Assembly (NCBI GenBank): GCA_009809945.1
Contig: WTPW01000155.1
Coordinates: 119,069 to 183,068 of the forward strand
Source of the DNA: Gigaspora margarita
Lineage: Eukaryota > Glomeromycota > Glomeromycetes > Diversisporales > Gigasporaceae
DNA length: 64,000 bases
Direction: 5' to 3'
Every line of letters begins with the position of its first letter. Position 1 is the stretch's first letter. The notes beneath the pieces were generated by a model. That model had not been told where the DNA came from and did no database searches. It worked only from the letters and a program-made list of their open reading frames with translations. Positions 61,080 to 64,000 of this stretch are shown piece by piece. The translations under genes and the position numbers were made by a program.

Positions 61080-62450
61080 CCAATGGCTATTAAAGAATTT
61101 TTTAATTTTTTGCACAGATCTTTAATAATTCAATAATCTGTGCAGATTGTTGCAAATTGTAAAAGGCAAATAATAATAAGTTACTTTTTTTATATTTGGT
61201 GATCTTGCCTCTTTTTATTAGTAAACAGCAAAGTCTATAGCTGTCTTGTATGAATACAAAAGGACTACAAATGTTTTGTGTAAAAGAGACTCTCCAAGTA
61301 TTAACTAAGTTAACAACCCAAAGTGACCTGCCATACCAAACATTCATCTCAATTCAGTTTCAAAGTATATCCTCCAAGGTATTTTATCAATTACCAACTA
61401 GTGTTGGTTGCTATATCAAGACTGCCTTTCTTTTCTTAAAATTTTAACTTCTTCACACTAAGACATAAAGAAAAAAAAGAGGAAAGAATAAAAACAAAAA
61501 CAAATAGAAAGTGACATAAAAACAAAAAGTGAAAAAATGAAAAAAAAATGAAAAAATGAAAAACAAAACAAAAAAAGAAAAACAAAAAAAAACCAAATTT
61601 AAATAGATATAGTCAAAGTCTATCTAAACTTGTAAAAATTATACAGTATGATTCTAAATTATCTTAGCACTGTATTATACTAAAGAATGTAACAATATGT
61701 AACTATACATCTTCTAAGAGGTTGAGATCTACTAATCAAATATTTTATTTAATTCTATCTGTTAGACATAAGTTATTCACTAGCACTATGTGGGCACTTG
61801 GCATGATTTCATGTGAGCTAGAGTTTCAATTCTTAGGTATAAACTATCGATCTTCTGGAGGAGGTATGCCAAAATCACCACTTTTTGAAAAAATTAATGA
61901 AAATTCTGAGTGGGAGGCCAAAGTAAACCAATATAGAGGGAGTATAGTAGTTTGCATTATATAGAATAGTAAAGTCAAACAAGTTTCTGATTTTGCTCTG
62001 CTACAGCTTCTACAAATGCTTGACAAGAACTTCTGGTTTTCACTAACTATTCTTCTATAATTTTATAGTCTTCTACAAGAGAGCCTCAAACCCAAAGAGA
62101 AATCTCTATTTCAACTCTATTTTACTTATCTCTACCTCCAAGCTTAAAACTAGTAATTCTAGTTGCTATAAAGAAAGTCTTGTTAAAGAAGACATTACTA
62201 ACTATAAGTTATTGTTGCAGGTCCGTTCAGTAATTGTTGGCTCGAGGGATCATCAGAAAGAGTTCTGATAATTATAAATTACTATATGCTTACCTAAATA
62301 ATAAACACTAGCTAATTTTTTATATATTAAAAGAATACATTTGAATATTTATATATTTTAACAATTTAATTTATTACAAATACATAATATTGGTTGATTA
62401 TAAATTTTACAAAAATAATAAAAAAATAATATATTTTTATTAAAAAAAAC
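61080..62450. other. AT-rich DNA without a recognised gene
   Basis: 61,470-61,600 is an A-rich AAAACAAA tract. The 80-residue frame at 61,722-61,964 (with RSSGGGMPKSPLFEKINENSEWE inside) looks less repetitive than its surroundings, but no family is recognisable and it overlaps an opposite-strand frame. Confidence 0.4.
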
Positions 62451-62459
62451 TACAAAATG

Positions 62460-63870
62460 TATTGCAAGAGTTACTACAAACATATCTTAGAGATACTACA
62501 CAAACACTATAAAGATACTACACAAATACTACATAAAGCTATAAATATACCACTATACCAATGCTATAAAAATACTATAGAGACACTACACAAAGTGTAG
62601 AGATACTGTACAATCAGCATAAAGATACTATACAAATATCATAGAGATGGCATACAAACGCAATAGAGACACTATACAATTATTATAGAGATACCATACA
62701 AATACTATAAAGATACAATACAAATGCCAAAGAGATACTATGCAAATACCATAAAGATACTATAGAGACACCATGCAGACACTATAGAGATACCATACAA
62801 ATGCCATAGAGACACCATACAAATGCTATAAAGACACTGTACAAATACAATAGAGATATTGTACAAATGGTTTATAAAGGTTTGCAGGCAAATTTGCCTG
62901 CATAATTACTATAAATATATCTCTAATCTACTTTTTAAATTATTTAAAATATAGGTTTAGGCCACAGATAAGTATTTAGGTTTACTTATATATATGTCTG
63001 AGTTTTTATTCTTAGCATTAAATTTAAAAAAATGAAATTTCTTTCTGTACTGTAAAAAGTTTCTATTAAATTTAATAAAGATAAAAGCAAGGTCTCACCT
63101 TTAATATTTAAAAAATCATTTAAAATATTAAAATAAAATTTGGTATAATAATATTTGAAAACAAGGATTATATTTTTGAATTATTTAATTTTATATTATA
63201 AGACAAAAGTTTATATTGCTTATAAGCTAAAAATATTGAATTTTAAAGAAATTTTTTAACCAAAAAAAATAATTTACAATATCTTAGCGAATTCTTTAAA
63301 GATTGGTTTTAAAAATATAGTTCCTAATACAATATTATAGTTTATATAAAGGATTAAAACTTTCATTATTGTACTTTAAGTAATTTGTTTGTAAAAATTA
63401 AAATTTGTATTAGAAGTAAAATGTTTTTTTATAGACAGAGACATATAAATTTGAGAAAATCTAAAGAAAAAATTCTATAGTAAAAGTTCTAAAACAAAAA
63501 CTTTAAACTTTTATTACACCAAAGTTTTTTAATAAATTTAAAAAATTTTTATAATTAAGTTAATAAACAGAACTAATATTATATTTTTTATTTAGAAAGT
63601 ATATAGCTAAAGTTAATATTTAAAGTTTTATTTAAAAAATTTAAAAATTTAAAATTTATGCAGGCAAATTTGCCTGCATAACAAATTAAGGGATAGAGTT
63701 ACTGTACAAATGCTATAAAGACACTGTACAAATACTATAGAAACACTATACAAATACTATAGAGATACTATACAAATGCTATAGAGACACTATGCAAATA
63801 CTATAGAAACACTAAGCAAATACTATAAAAACACTATACAAATGCCATAGAGATACTGTACAAAAAAAAA
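62460..63870. repeat. 22-bp minisatellite, split by an insertion
   Basis: Units of the type ATACTATACAAATGCTATAGAG with many variants run through 62,460-62,880 and again 63,695-63,870. Between them lies an unrelated 800-bp AT-rich block bounded by identical palindromes. Confidence 0.85.
62883..63678. mobile_element. Putative element bounded by identical 20-bp palindromes
   Basis: TGCAGGCAAATTTGCCTGCA, a perfect palindrome, occurs at 62,883-62,902 and 63,659-63,678, followed in both cases by TAA. The DNA between differs completely from the minisatellite on both sides. The class is unknown and no open frame of note is present. The 5 bases shared at the outer edges are not clear enough to call a target duplication. 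Confidence 0.55.
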
Positions 63871-64000
63871 GTTACTAACAAGCCAAAAAAAAACAAACAA
63901 AAGAAAAACAAAATTCAAAGCCTAACACGTATCAAGAAAAAAATAGCAATACTAATGACAAAAAGAGTTGCAAACTGAATAAAAGAAGCACTATAAAAGA

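Overview
The window is AT-rich eukaryotic DNA, dense in repeats and transposons. I see no bacterial-type genes. The Ty3/gypsy elements, the hAT, Mutator-like and PIF/Harbinger-like small transposons, and the U2-type introns with short AT-rich bodies suggest a repeat-laden fungal genome. An early-diverging lineage such as arbuscular mycorrhizal fungi is possible, but that placement is a guess.

The outstanding object is at 22,588-34,020 (+). About every 75-120 bases the DNA reads AG, then three variable bases, then GTRAGT: a 3' splice site, a 3-base exon and a 5' splice site. I extracted 108 consecutive microexons by hand. Joined in order, they give one open frame of about 110 codons. It starts at an ATG split by the first coding intron and ends at a TGA exactly where the array stops. 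The other two frames hold 13 and 7 stops. Every intron is phase 2. Microexons that depart from 3 bases are, or can be read as, 6, 9 or 12 bases, always multiples of three. The array is therefore best read as a protein-coding gene with about 109 coding introns and essentially one codon's worth of sequence per exon, encoding a small, highly charged protein of unknown function. The introns appear related to each other, and later transposon insertions lie only inside introns.

Layout: 1-10,975 holds low-complexity DNA, tandem repeats and large foldback elements, with no convincing gene. 10,976-19,188 is an old broken Ty3/gypsy element. 19,189-22,419 is intergenic. 22,420-34,020 is the microexon gene. 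35,031-42,946 is a hAT-type element that received a young Ty3/gypsy element on the minus strand; one LTR junction of that element carries an exact Tn5 mosaic-end sequence, a library adapter. 43,000-50,400 carries a series of small inverted-repeat transposons. 51,154-59,375 is a hAT-like element with an old gypsy element inside it, itself hit by a hAT element and a PIF-like foldback containing a 705-base run of N. 59,376-64,000 has another PIF-like foldback and several minisatellites.

All coordinates and alignments were read by eye. Splice sites are inferred from sequence alone and no expression evidence was available.
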